Part shown: positions 20,721 through 32,128 of the stretch, piece after piece
Layout of the letters: every line of letters begins with the position of its first letter
Position numbering within the stretch: the first letter of the stretch is position 1
Assembly (NCBI GenBank): GCA_013423325.1
Contig: BLJB01000268.1
Location: 62,001-126,000, forward strand
Length of the DNA stretch: 64,000 nucleotides
Origin: Usnea hakonensis
Lineage: Eukaryota; Ascomycota; Lecanoromycetes; Lecanorales; Parmeliaceae
Reading direction: 5' to 3'
Notes under the pieces: model-generated
Seen by the model: only the letters and a program-made list of their open reading frames with translations
What the model was told of the DNA's origin: nothing
Databases searched by the model: none
Position numbers and translations under genes: made by a program

Positions 20721-23700
20721 TCAAATGTAGAACATGGAGTTGCTGAGCCTACACGACATCAGCATCATGTCTGGCAAGCATAAAAATTGGCTACAATTCG
20801 GAGTCAACATACTTCTCGTGAACTCCTGAGCGCCATGGAGCTCTGTTCCAATCGAATTCCTTCCCACCGCTGCGACTGATGTAGTCTGCGAGATAGCAGC
20901 GCGCCCGCAGACAGATCAGATGTGCATAGTATGCTGGTGGGCAGACCGAGACGGCTTTGGTCGCTCGCCCCTGAAGATAGCATAGATTGTGGGTCATCTT
21001 TTCTAATTCGTTTGCGCCCAGCTTGATCTCATCAAGTAAGACAACGTAATGGGCAGGCTTGGTCTTCGTAATGTTAGTAGAATCCTGACATGGTGATAGA
21101 GTACTCACGGTTCCTTGCAAAGCTGCATGGGCAGCCATGAAAAAATCCCAACCTTTGGGCATAGTGATTCCTCTATCCACTACAGTACCATTCTTGATAT
21201 TGCAATTGTGCCTCTGGTCTGCGTGCTTCTTTTCCGTAGGGTAAAATCTTGTGTGATGATTTTTTCCTACGATAAGGAATGTGATCTTGGGTAGAGTTGC
21301 ATCTTTGAAGACCTTCAAACAAGCCTGTCGAACCGCCGGTATCTCATGACGTTGAACAGTTAGGTACTGTCCCTCTGATACACCTAGGCGTTCTGTAAGC
21401 GAAGGTACTCGTACTCCGATACTAATCGTTATGACACTTACCATCACGGTAAATGAGAATATTCTCTAGCTTTTTCCCTGGATTCTTCGAGATCCAACAT
21501 TCCAAACGCTCCTCTATCATGGTATCTAAGTTAGATACCATCTCTTTTTTGCTTTCCTGGCAGCTGATACTTCCAGGCCATTGACCAAAAGCGGGGTCGA
21601 TGCTGGCCACCACCCCAGCGATGCTTGGAGTACCATTCATGGTACCAGGTGCAGGATGAGTAACATCAATGCCGACGAGCATTGTTTTCCCGTCCTTTAG
21701 GAAACCCAGGTCGGTAGGAGAGATACATTGATTTATACCCCCGAGCTTAAGATTGACTTTGAGAGCGACATTAGCGGAGTAATTGGGGTCCTTTTTCTGG
21801 AGCCGGCTGATTTGGACGCAGCTAGTGTGAATTCCTAGAAGAATCAGTACAAAGAGGCTTGACGAAATCAACGTGAAAAGATTACCGTATTCTTTATCCC
21901 CCCAAAATTTTACCCTCTCTCGGATCCAAGCGGTGGATGATGACAGTATGACTAGAAGCATGCCTATATTTCTGTCTCTGCATTTTTCAAACTTTTCCCG
22001 GAGCTGCCCATCAACAAAAGGCTTATCCAAGGCTGATTCTTTTTCGTTTTCATTATCATTCAGCGCTGGAATAGATAGGCCAGGTGGGCTCTCTAGTTTA
22101 CCAACTTCTAGTCCACAGGACTTGAAATATACGGTCAGAGCATCGTAGTATTGCCTCAATACTGCAACATCGACCATAGCCTCGGGACCAATCCGGAGGA
22201 TAGTCCAACTCGGCAGTAACGCGGGTTTTAAGACCTTCTTCTCCCTCATGTTCCAAGAACCATTTACCGGGTTCGCGGACTTATTGCTAGCATACATGAC
22301 TCTTGGAGCTGGGAGTACTCGTGCGGGAACGGCAATCATCTTGGGATTGACTGTGATACCAAAAGCACCCTATGAAATATGTTAGTCTACGAGATTTGAA
22401 CGTCTTTAGCAGTGACAACTAGACCAACTTACAAGACTTCGACACGTATCTGGAAGGACGCCAAATATACCAAGACCTCCGTCCGCTGCCGTGATGCGAG
22501 AAGCGTTTTCTGCTGGCGGGCGCGCAGCAATAGTAATGATTCTCGCGAGTTGGATCTCGTTCAAGGGCCCACGATATGGCTGCCCTGGCATCGCTGTGCA
22601 GAGTTCTGGAGGTATCCATACGGGGTCATTTTCGGTCCCTGAAACCAACAGCGTCAGCATGTACATGATATTATGGCGAAGTCCGCGACACACCGCAATT
22701 GAGGACATAATCCGTGGGATAATTGAGAGTCAGGCCATATTCTGGCTAGTGGTTAGTGTCTAGTTTGAGTAAGGTAGTATACTCACCTGTTCGAAAGTAA
22801 TCGCTTATGCTTATGGGACCTTCTAGTACGCGCGTTGTCCGCTTGAATTTGATCTGCATTGCATTTCCACAATCTAGATCCGCATTGCCGCGAGGCTTCT
22901 TGGTTTCTGGGTCTAGTCCCATCTTGTGTGAGAAGCCGTTCACAGTCTTTACTTTTTGTATCGAACCTCCATCAGATCCTTTCATATATGATGTCTTGAT
23001 TCGCAATCTCTTGAGGAACTGCTCCAAAGCTTGCAAATCACCCGGAGTCATTTTTTGAAACAGTTGTATCAATTCGTGAACATTGATTGATTTATAGAAG
23101 GGACTGCATTGAGCGTTGAGATTGAGGAGTGTCCTCGAAGTAGAGAATCGGACACTAGAATAGTATCCTCGGACAGCAATCAAGCCGCCGAGAAGATCGA
23201 AGTCGTTGAATACATCTAGGTCAGTTGGATAATGAAAGAACTTGTTTTTGCCGCCTTGGTAGACGCCAAGTTCTTTGTTTGGATGGCTTTGCATGACGAT
23301 ATTTAGTGTCCGCACAGCCTTGGTATCTGCTGACTCAGAATCGACCGTTTCACTGGGTTCAGCAGGGCCAGACATGATATAGCGTGACAAATCCGCGGAG
23401 CTTGTAGTTCCGGCGAGTGACAACGTGAGCTCAAACGGCCTACCCATCGCAAGAACACGACCCTCCGGGAACTCGGTGTCGTAGAACCCCATGATGAATT
23501 TCTTGGTCTCACTAGCCCCTAGGTCAAGCTTGGTCGATGTAACCACGAGCGACGCATAGTCTGTGGCGATGCCGTCTCCCTGAGCTTTCAGCTCTGGAAC
23601 AGATTTCAGAGCCGTCTCAATAAAGTGATGACGCTGACGCTTATTGTGGAGACGTTTATCAAGACCGGCTTCGTATGTGAATAACTGCTGCGTATCGATC

Positions 23701-24000
23701 ATGGCTACTTGGAGATAGTTGGCTAACAGCGTTATTGGTAGACCTTTGTCACCATACGCTGGTCGAAGAGGAAGGTCAAAGCCGTCAACAGAAGTCTGGG
23801 AGCGAATCGCTTCATGATATTCCTTTAGGTTGGCATTCTCTTGGCGAGTTATGCTAGTATCGACAACAGCTGCTTGCCCGGGCTGCCTATAACGAATGAT
23901 TATTAGCAAAAGCATGACTTGCAAGGGAGGAGGGAATGTACTTGAAGATCTCCTGCCCATTTGAGCTGTGGCGATCTTTCCCAAGGCCTTTCGGATCCAT
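20721..24000 (-). CDS. Argonaute protein (QDE-2-like, slicer-competent)
   Basis: This is the small-RNA-guided effector of RNA silencing. I model nine exons giving 947 aa: 24000-23942, 23886-22787, 22741-22694, 22638-22433, 22369-21886, 21834-21442, 21383-21109, 21063-20813 and 20748-20721. All junctions are in frame and have GT-AG ends. Domains in order are ArgoN, linker, PAZ (around SINVHELIQLFQKM), MID (GAFGITVNPKM onward) and PIWI. The catalytic tetrad is D689 (GIDVTHP), E730 (ESKKEMV), D763 (YRDGVSEGQ) and H903 (PPAYYAHL), all present. The C-terminus ends in the canonical MFYI, supplied by a 28-nt last exon. There is no Gly/Arg-rich N-terminal extension. A tandem duplication lies 400-700 bp upstream. 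The assignment is firm, but whether it serves quelling or meiotic silencing is not decidable here. Confidence 0.95.
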
Positions 24001-25637
24001 TTCGAATAATTTGCTGCGTGATTGGAGATAGTCAGTGATAGCTATTGAAAGAAGATGGATGGACAAGACATCTGCTCCAAGAGACGGGACGCACTAAGCT
24101 GTAAGGTAGTTCCAACGAAAGTTTGAATTAAAAAGACTGAGGTACAATCGCAGAAGAAATACTTTTGCGTAGCCGGGACTGAGGCAGGTGAAAGGAAGGG
24201 TGACTCACAAAAAGAGTTTCTCAGGACCTCCAGAAAATAGACCCAGGATAGAAGAACTGAGTGTTTCAGCTCGTGTCTTTGAACTAATGCCACCCAATCT
24301 GACGAACGTGATGTGAGCGAACTGGTGAGTTGGCGTGTGATTAAGATGACCTCGATGCTGAAGTGAGGCAAGCGCTGTAGAAGATCTGCAAGCTCAGATG
24401 CAAGCCGACTTCGCTGTAAGACGCCTGAGCCTCTTAGTAGGGACGATGACAGTACGATGAATGCCAAGGTAAGAGAGTCGTAAATGTAAGAGAGCCTTGT
24501 GTGTAAGAGAGACGTGGGTGAAGAGGCAAGCGGAGGTAAATGTGACGAGGTGTGCTGTCGGACCGACTTCGCTGCAAGATGCCTGAGCTTCTTACTAGGG
24601 ACGATGACGGTTTGATAAATGCCAAGGTAAGAGAGTCGTAAATGTGAGACTGACGTGGGTGATGAGGCAATCGGACGTAAATGTGACGAGGCGTGCTGTC
24701 GGACGTGAGAAAAGAGGATGAAGGAAGGAAGAGGATGACGGATGAAGAAGAAGAAGGGCGAAAGATCTAAAGATCTAAAGATGACGAAAATCGAATCTTG
24801 ACAGTAAGGTAAATCACCTCAGGCACTGAAGTCTTGGCAAATTTGGCTCCTGAGACGACCAATGAATCACTTGCATTACTAAAGAGAAGATAAGGTAGGT
24901 AAGGTATGAGGTATTCGTCAATACCTTATGCAAAGAAGGCCTGATGTCATGCACAATTGAAAAGTAGCCCTTTGAAAGTCCTTGGAATGATGAGCAAATT
25001 GAGAGATGTGATTGCTTGCTTGCTCAAAAGACACGCAGAGCAGCACTGTAGACCGCTGTAGAGAGTTTGCAGAAATGTACCATTTCAGTCACTGAGTCCA
25101 CAGTTGTTGTCGTCTCAGGGAACGAATTCCTGTGGAATAGAAAGATGGAATGGCAGTACGTAGACCCAAATTGCTCTACGGAAACCACACCTTTGGTCTT
25201 TCAGATCAGTGGAGTTCCATTGTTGTGCCTCGTCTGGAAAATCATCCAGCTAGTACCTATCTTCTCCGAGACCCCATTCCCCTAGCAATAGCATGGATTC
25301 TTCGACAGCTCTGATATTAATACTTCTCACCACAGTACATTGCAACCCATTCTAACCCCGAAAATAAATAACCAAGTCAAAGCTGACTATCCACCCTACA
25401 CTACTCACCCACACGACCTATGTAAACAAAAAACACCCTTCAAAAACTAAAAGTGCATCCCAACCGCAGCGCTCGACGTGGTTATAAATCTCAGTCACGT
25501 ATCCCTGCCAAGCCTCGCCCATCCCCAACCCTACGCCCCTTCCCCGTACATCTCAGCACCAACAAAAAACCCGTCACCATCACCATCACCACCTCTTTCC
25601 CCTCCCCTCCCCTCCCCCCCCCAAACCCACAACAACA
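24001..25637. other. upstream region of Argonaute and of bL33m
   Basis: Holds the tandem duplication at 24405-24703 and a GGTA-type microsatellite at about 24890-24920. A pyrimidine-rich stretch before 25637 is the likely bL33m promoter or leader. No coding frame is convincing. Confidence 0.5.
24405..24703. repeat. imperfect tandem duplication (about 158 + 141 bp)
   Basis: Copy A (24405-24562) and copy B (24563-24703) both run from CCGACTTCGCTG to GTGCTGTCGGA. They share GGGACGATGAC, ATGCCAAGGTAAGAGAGTCGTAAATG and GTAAATGTGACGAGG. Copy B lacks about 17 bp in the middle. Confidence 0.85.
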
Positions 25638-26046
25638 ATGGCCAAAAAAGGTACCTACCCCCCCTTCCCCCCCCAAACCCGCACCAGCTAACCCCCCCCC
25701 TCTCCCACCAGCAAAATCCCGCACCATAAGCGTGCGCCTCATCTCCATGGCCCTAACAGGCTACTACCGCACCATGAGACGGAACCGCTTGCACAGACCG
25801 CTTTCGATGCTCAAGTATGATCCTGTCGGTACGTTTGTTGCTGTGATTCCTGAACCGGGGGGGGGGGGGGGGGGGGGGGGATAAGGGGGGGGGGGGNNGT
25901 GGGATTCCGGAACGGGGGGGGGGGGGGAGGGATGTGGATAAGAGAGGAGAGAGTGATTGTGTGTGAGAGAGTATGGCTGACGGGTGCTTCCTTTCACAGT
26001 GAAGAAACAAGTGCTGTTCCTGGAGCAGAAACGGGGTGGGAAGTGA
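25638..26046 (+). CDS. mitochondrial large-subunit ribosomal protein bL33m
   Basis: A small protein of 58 aa made from three exons: 25638-25650, 25712-25828 and 26000-26046. The first exon codes only MAKK plus one base. The family pattern is clear: MAKKAKSRTISVRL, a TGYYRTMRRNR stretch, LSMLKYDPVVKKQVLFLEQK and a basic end. The length equals bacterial L33 (about 55 aa). It is a component of the mitochondrial 50S-like subunit, encoded in the nucleus. The second intron (25829-25999) contains a poly-G tract and two N. It converges with the coiled-coil gene downstream. Confidence 0.92.
25857..25927 (+). repeat. poly-G tract with two N in bL33m intron 2
   Basis: G runs of about 24, 12 and 14 bases flank NN at 25897-25898. 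The tract sits in the intron, so it does not affect the reading frame. It would form a G-rich intronic RNA. Confidence 0.9.
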
Positions 26047-26537
26047 GGAGGTGAAGGAGGAGGGACGTGTTGGCAATGTGCATGACGGAGATCTACCGGC
26101 GCTTGGGGAAGGCTTTGTGGGGACTGTGCGGCGGAGGACTACAATATGCACAGCGAGAAAAAGAAGAATGGAAATGATGTGGAGGTGTTGGATGCTGTAA
26201 GAGATACCATGGCATGCTATATCTGGGATGTAGTCTGGCAAATGGCCTGATGTCAATTGGACAAGCAAGTGCCTATGGCATAATATTTGCTATATGCTCT
26301 CTATCTAGCTCAATCGAAGCTTCTGTACAGCACATGCAAAGATACATTTCCTCAAGGATAGCCATGACAGATGAGCTACTGACACTAGCTCGGGGGACTG
26401 GTAGCAACAAGCAGATACGAAGATGCCATCAATACGAGCGATATTGACGATATGTATAAGCGATTTGGATAGCAGCAAAGCAAGTCGAAGGATCTAGTAC
26501 GAAGAAGATTCTGTGATGATGGTATCTCTGTGCGGCC
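26047..26537. other. convergent 3' region between bL33m and the coiled-coil gene
   Basis: About 490 bp without a recognised gene, presumably the 3' untranslated regions and terminators of two converging genes. Confidence 0.5.
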
Positions 26538-29500
26538 TTAGTCTTGGGCGAATCGAAGGGCATATTTGTCAGCTAAAACGAGTTCTTTTAGCAAAGCCCA
26601 AAAGCCCGATGTCAGTGCCTCACTTTTCGGGCCACTCGACTTCCTCCTCATCATCTTTCGGCTACGACCATTCAAAAGGGGCGACTGAGAGTCTTCGATG
26701 ACTGGTCCACGAGCTTTCGCCTGCTTTTTTGGCTCAGCTTTCTGCATCTTGCTTGGTTGAGCATGTGAGTCGGTATCATTGAAGCCCGCTGCAGCGGCGT
26801 TACGCTTTACTCGTCTAGGATCCTTGATGCTACCTTGTGGCTGGGTCGATTCTCGTGTAATGCTTACGGCTCTCTGCGAGCTTGCAACATTGGTGTCGTG
26901 AAGACCAGAGGTGACCTTGGAAGAAGGAGTCGATGCCGAAGGTCTGGGTATCGCGTGACTATGTCTAGAGCTGGTATGGGTCTGCAACTGCGATTGCGAA
27001 TGAGACTTTTCTGCAGTCTGAGAGCTAGTATGTGGTGTAGATCTGCGAAACGATTCGTGCTGTGTTCGCTGCGTTTCAGATACTAACGTCGAACGGAACA
27101 CCGTATTTCGGGAGTACTCAAGCTCTTTAGTGCGGGAGACAGGTCCTGGAGTCGATGGGAACAGGTGAGATTAATCGTCACTGGCTGTGGTTTGAGAACC
27201 TCCCTGAGCGTATGCGGCAAAAGGGTCGTCCAGCATTATCTCGTCAAGGCTCACGAAGGCTGGCTTGTCTGCTGGCTGTGAGTCCTCTATGACTGCTGGT
27301 CTGCTCATGAAATTCTTGGAGTGATGACGATTTGTAGGCTGGACGGAAGGGGTTTGAATCTCGTTAAGGCTCACGAAGGCTGGTTTGTCTGCTGGCTGTG
27401 AGTCCTCTATAACTGCTGGTCTGATCGTGAAACTCTTAGAGTGTTGACGATCTGCAGGCCGGAAGGAAGGGGTTTGATGATTCGACACATGCGGCAAATC
27501 TCGATGTTGAGCGTCTCTATTACGGATCGGTCGAGCGCCTCCATTGGACGGGCTTTGCTCAACAGCCCTAGTTGAGCTTGACCGTACGGCCTGCTTTGTT
27601 TGGAGTGCTATGATTTCTAGATCTTTGGCCTCCACTTGGCTGATCGCCTTGTTCAACCTGGCCTGTATATCGCTATACTCGTTATTCTTTTCATGCATCC
27701 GCGTCTCCATCTCTTTGATATGCAGCTGGAGAGCTTTCTTGGTACCGACTACAGCTTCTTTCTCATTCTGTGCACCCTTCAGCAATGCTTGTAACTGAGC
27801 AATCTCCTTTCTGGAGCTCTCCTTTCTCGCCTCCAGCGTTTTGACCTCTCCGGTCACGCTCTTCAACTGCTCTATCTCCGAATCTTTGGCCTTCACTTGG
27901 TTGATCGCCTTGCTCAATTTGGCCAGTATATCGCTATACTCGTTATTCTTTTCGTGCATCCGCGTCTCCAGTTCCTTGATATGCAGCTGGAGAGCTTTCT
28001 CGGCACTGACCACAGCCTCTGTCTCGGTCTGTGTGCCCTTCAGTAATGCTTGTAACCGAGAAATCTCTTTATTGGAGTTCTCTTTTCCCGCCTTCAGCAT
28101 GTTGACTTCTCTGGTCACGCTCTTCAATTTCTCGTCGGCCGAAGATTTCTCCAGTCTGAGTTGCTGAATAGCATTCATGTGCTCGCTCTGCATACCTGCA
28201 AGTTGCTCATTTGCTGCTTTGGATAGCTCCTTTCTTAGTTGCTCCCGCTCAACGATGACATTCTTCTCGATTGTCGACTTCTCTTCTCGCAGTCTGGTTA
28301 GCTCTTCACGTGTAGTCTCGAGCTGTCTCTGGGTAGTAGCAAGCTGTTCGGTCACTTCTCTGGCGGTGACGGAATGACGCTGAAGTTGACCGGAAGTTTC
28401 CGCTGCTTCTTTGTTCAAAGTTACAATCTCGGTCTGGAGATCCCGGTTCCGAGAGTCAAGCTCTTGTATGCGAAGCAAAGCTTGCGAGGCTTCTGCAGTT
28501 GGGCTCCTAGCTCTGGCCGCAGCATTCTCTAAAGCCATAATCCTTTGTGACTGCTCTTGGTCTCTAAGTCGAAGGATCTCAACCTCCCGCCGAGCATCTG
28601 CGAGTGAGCTTTCTGTTATCTGTAAGCGTTCTCGGATAGTAGCTTTCACTTCACGAAGGTCGCTGATTTGGTCTGATAAAGCATGCTCGATAAAGATGTT
28701 ACCGCTTAAGGCCCGAAGCTGATCCTGCATTGCCAGGGCAAGCTGCTTTTGCTCCGCCCCAACCGAATTCGTACTTTTCTCGCGAGCTTCGAAGGAAAGA
28801 GTGAACCTACCAGTCAATCAGTAGGCGTTTGGTCGATGACGCAATGTGCCACCGCAGCTGAGTAATGCAGGTATATAAAAGGGAGGGGACGAACGAGACA
28901 GTGATTGATGGGTAGTCAGATACTTACGCTGTGACCAAATTATCCATAGTATCATTGAGCTTTTGAAGGTCATTTGGCTTGATAGTATCTGCTTCATGAA
29001 GCTCTTGTAACATTCCGACGCATTGCTCCAGCATTGGATTGATCGAATCATTAGAGTCCGCAGCTTCGACTGGGGAGACAACACGTTGGGCGTGATGCAT
29101 CAACTCGTCAATCTTGCCCGCAATAGTATCACGATGGCCGGCGAAGAGATCCACTAAATGTTCATGGCTGGTAGTGATTCTGGAAATGTGGTCATCTAAG
29201 CGATTGCTTCTCTCCCGTTCGGCAGCGAGCAAATTCTCGTCGCTTCGAATTTGGGTGCTCTGATTCTGTACAGTCTGCTGAAGACTCTCAATCATATGAC
29301 GGGCTTCAGTCTCATACTGTTGCGATCTGAGGCGCTGATCCTCTACTGACTTCCGAGTATCATCTAGCGTGTCTTGCAACTCCGTTTTAGTAACGAAGAG
29401 TTCTTCATGCTGTTTGTATAGCTCATTGGCGTCTTCTCGCAGTCGTTTGTGATCGTTTGTGAGGCCTTTTACGTAGTCGACCAGCCGCTTGATCCTGTCT

Positions 29501-30420
29501 TCCCAGATCGGTTTGGTGGCGTTGACTTTTGAAAGTTCAACCGTCTTCTGAGCCTCGCGTCGTATCACCTCCTGTAGCTGAGCATCGAGGTCATTGCTGA
29601 GGTCACGCAGCGTTTGTATTTCAGCCTCTTTCTGGTGTTGTGTGGCCCTGAAATACTCGAGTTCCTGCTGGCCCTGCCTCCGACGATACATGAGCAGTTT
29701 CAGGAGATCCTCTTCTGTATAAGCATAATCTGGGGGAGAAGGACCCTTTGTAGTTGTTCCTATCTTCGGTTTTGCCCGTCGAGGTTTTGCGATCTTAGGG
29801 GCGTCAACCACAGAGGACACAGGATCCCTGGAAGCCTTGGACGAACGCTCCTGCATATTGATTGGTGTTTGCCCAATAGCACTCAGGTCTTCCGTGTGAC
29901 CATGACTGGAGACGAGAGCCGTAGCAGGGCTGTTGCGAGTTGGGATGGTGATATTGAGTACCGGAGGTACCGGAGTCTCGCTCGTCCTCTTGAAGTTTGA
30001 GTCTGCCAGATTTTCATCAGTGGACATGAGGATCTCCTTTGATGGGGCTTTGTTCGTGACGTTTGGAGACTGATGTGAGGCTTTGCCCTTGAGTGTGCCC
30101 TCTGATGCGAGGCTTAGGTCCTGAGATGTAGAGCTGGTGGGTGTCTGCTTGGGTCTTCGAAAGTCAAACTGTTGTACCGGCCCGGCTTTGGCGAAGGAAA
30201 ATCCAGCAGCGGGATCTTGACCCGAAGAGACTGGTCGAGTAAGTAGCTTCACCGGTGCTCCTTGAGATGCTTGATGCGAGCCCTCTCGAGAAGATCGGGC
30301 TGAGCCTCTTGAAGCATTGCCATCCAATTCATCAGCTTCAGGATTCCATTCGTTGTCGTGAGCATGGGATTCATCTAGGAGTTGACGTCCTGGCGATGGA
30401 CAGTGGTTGGTGAAAGCCAT
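26538..30420 (-). CDS. large coiled-coil protein, function unknown
   Basis: I model three exons, 30420-28928, 28806-27200 and 27145-26538, giving 1235 aa. The N-terminal 220 residues are Ser/Pro-rich and disordered. Heptad-rich coiled coil then runs for roughly 600 residues, followed by a basic, Ser-rich tail. Two in-frame tandem duplications stand out: 87 aa in the coiled coil and 40 aa in the tail. The tail motif VIEDSQ occurs three times, once in the last exon. The last intron (54 bp, donor GTTCTC) is inferred. It removes an in-frame TAA at 27171-27173, and the motif repeat supports joining. If it is not spliced, the protein ends 20 codons later and the last exon is orphaned. The architecture suggests a spindle, septum or chromosome scaffold, but I see no family signature. 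Confidence 0.72.
27237..27476 (-). repeat. in-frame tandem duplication of 120 bp in the coiled-coil gene
   Basis: Copy 1 is 27476-27357 and copy 2 is 27356-27237. Each encodes 40 aa, from QTPS to the block RPAVIEDSQPADKPAFVSL plus NEI or DEI. Confidence 0.92.
27606..28127 (-). repeat. in-frame tandem duplication of 261 bp in the coiled-coil gene
   Basis: Copy 1 is 28127-27867 and copy 2 is 27866-27606. Each encodes 87 aa, beginning LKSVT and containing LQALLKG, KALQLHIKE and the identical block TRMHEKNNEYSDI. They are directly adjacent and equal in length. Confidence 0.92.
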
Positions 30421-30967
30421 GTCTTGTGAGGTAACTTTACAGCGATGTGGCGTACTTTAGATATCTCGAGTGAATTGACAGGAAAGTCGAGATGGCATCC
30501 TCTCAATTAGAAAATGCCATCATGGGGATAGGTAGAAGATGAGGATGAAAAGAAAGAAAGGAAGAAAGTGAAGGAGGAAATGTTGTAATTATTGCCAAGA
30601 CTTGGGGGTCGTGCCTTCCTTACCTTAAGGAATACTCGTGAACGGTTCTGTTGCTCTTGCACTGCATAGTTCGACAACCCGTGGACTTGTGCAAGGAACC
30701 GAATCACCTCACAAATCACAACTGTACAACATCACGGTCATGATGTCCTAGGATCTCATCTCAAAGCATTGTGGTGAGCTCAAGAGCAGATGCATAAAGC
30801 CAAAAAAGTGTGAATACACTTCCCTACGGCTAAACCACCCGCAACGAGTAATTCCTCTCCTCCCTAGTTCCAGAAATCCTGTAACGCCAAATCTCGTGAA
30901 GCCGTCTCTATGACACCATACTTCGTTCGGAAGTTCAAACACTGAGCATTGCATATGAGAATTTGTT
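30421..30967. other. intergenic region, nothing recognised
   Basis: Lies between PEX11 (ends 30968) and the coiled-coil gene (starts 30420), both on the minus strand. It serves as terminator and promoter space. There is an A/G-rich stretch at 30530-30575. Confidence 0.5.
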
Positions 30968-31880
30968 CTAGGCTGTCTTTTTCCATGTACTCCACACCCC
31001 AATCAAGCTGCTCACTGTTCCAGCCAAGCCAACGATGCCATCGTCAAGGTCCGCATAGCCAAGTGCCGAACCAGGGATCGCGAGATCGCAAAGGTCCGAG
31101 ATGAGCTGGAGATTTGTGGTGTTGCGCTCCCTGCTGGAGTGGTTAGCGCCTGACCTCAACTCTAGACAGGGAGCGGCTGAAGACCCACTTCATGATTTTC
31201 TTGCTCTCCACAACGCCCTCTCCGTCATTTTTGTTCACACTCTGCTCCCTTTGGCGTAGCTGCCATAGAGTATAGAGACCAGCAATGGCGTTACATGTCA
31301 GCCCAGCAAACCACGCTCTGTAAGCCTCTTGCTGTAACCTCTTCACACTTGCCAATGGTCGAATTCCAGCGGCGTCAAGCTAATCGAGGTCATCAACTAT
31401 TGCTCCATCCCATCTTACTCGCCAAAGCCCGAGATGGGCACTCACGTATGTAACAGCATCCAAGCTCAAGTACATCGCATATCCCAATTGTCTCCCGACA
31501 GCACAGTATTTCAACACTGGATCCATATTCTTGCTATCCGCCGCTGAAGCGGCCGCTTTGAAGTGCTCCACATTCTTGCCCAGGCGTAAAGCTTTACGCG
31601 TGAGCCCAAATTGCTTTTTAATGGCTTCGTAGGGCGCGATGAGCGTGGCAGGGTTGTTGGTGCGGAAGAGGTACCAGGCGTAGAAGCGAGAGAAGTATTG
31701 AAGGGTGCGGAGGAGTTTGTCGCGGCCGACTGTGGAGAAAAGGGTGTCAGCATTGGCGCGTAAGACCAAAGACGGGGATTCAACGGTTATATGGAGAAGC
31801 GTCTGAGACTCACCTGTTGTTGCGACAAAGCGGAGGTAATGAGCTACTGTAGGGTGATATACGAGCGCGTCTGCTACCAT
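30968..31880 (-). CDS. pex11: peroxisomal membrane protein Pex11
   Basis: It drives peroxisome elongation and proliferation at the peroxisomal membrane. I model four exons, 31880-31814, 31729-31446, 31379-31189 and 31133-30968, giving 235 aa, the normal family length. Family motifs are MVADALVYHPTVAHYLRFVATT, GRDKLLRTLQYFSRFYAWYL, the DAVTYLD segment across intron 2, and the C-terminal membrane end GLAGTVSSLIGVWSTWKK. The third donor is GTGGGT and its branch site is GCTAACC. It lies directly downstream of ENP2 on the same strand, with 248 bp between. I see no sign of co-regulation. The identity is firm. Confidence 0.93.
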
Positions 31881-32128
31881 CTTGAAGATTGAATCTGTCT
31901 GTCTATAGGAGGAAGGAGATTTGGCAGCAATTCGTTGATGGGCAATAATGAAGATGGACTCGAGGCCGGAAAGGTGGAGACAAAGCCAAGCCAAAATTGG
32001 ACCTCGGCTCAATTTCAGGCTTCCTCGGTGGGATGCACATAAGTACCTCAGTATCATTTTGTAAAGACATTCTTTTATACAATCATCAAATGGCATTCAT
32101 TGGGTATCACATTATCTCTGTATGATCT

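Noticed and set aside
27544..28722. Several Ser/Ala/Cys-rich plus-strand frames
   Set aside because: These are antisense shadows of the repeated coiled-coil coding sequence on the minus strand.
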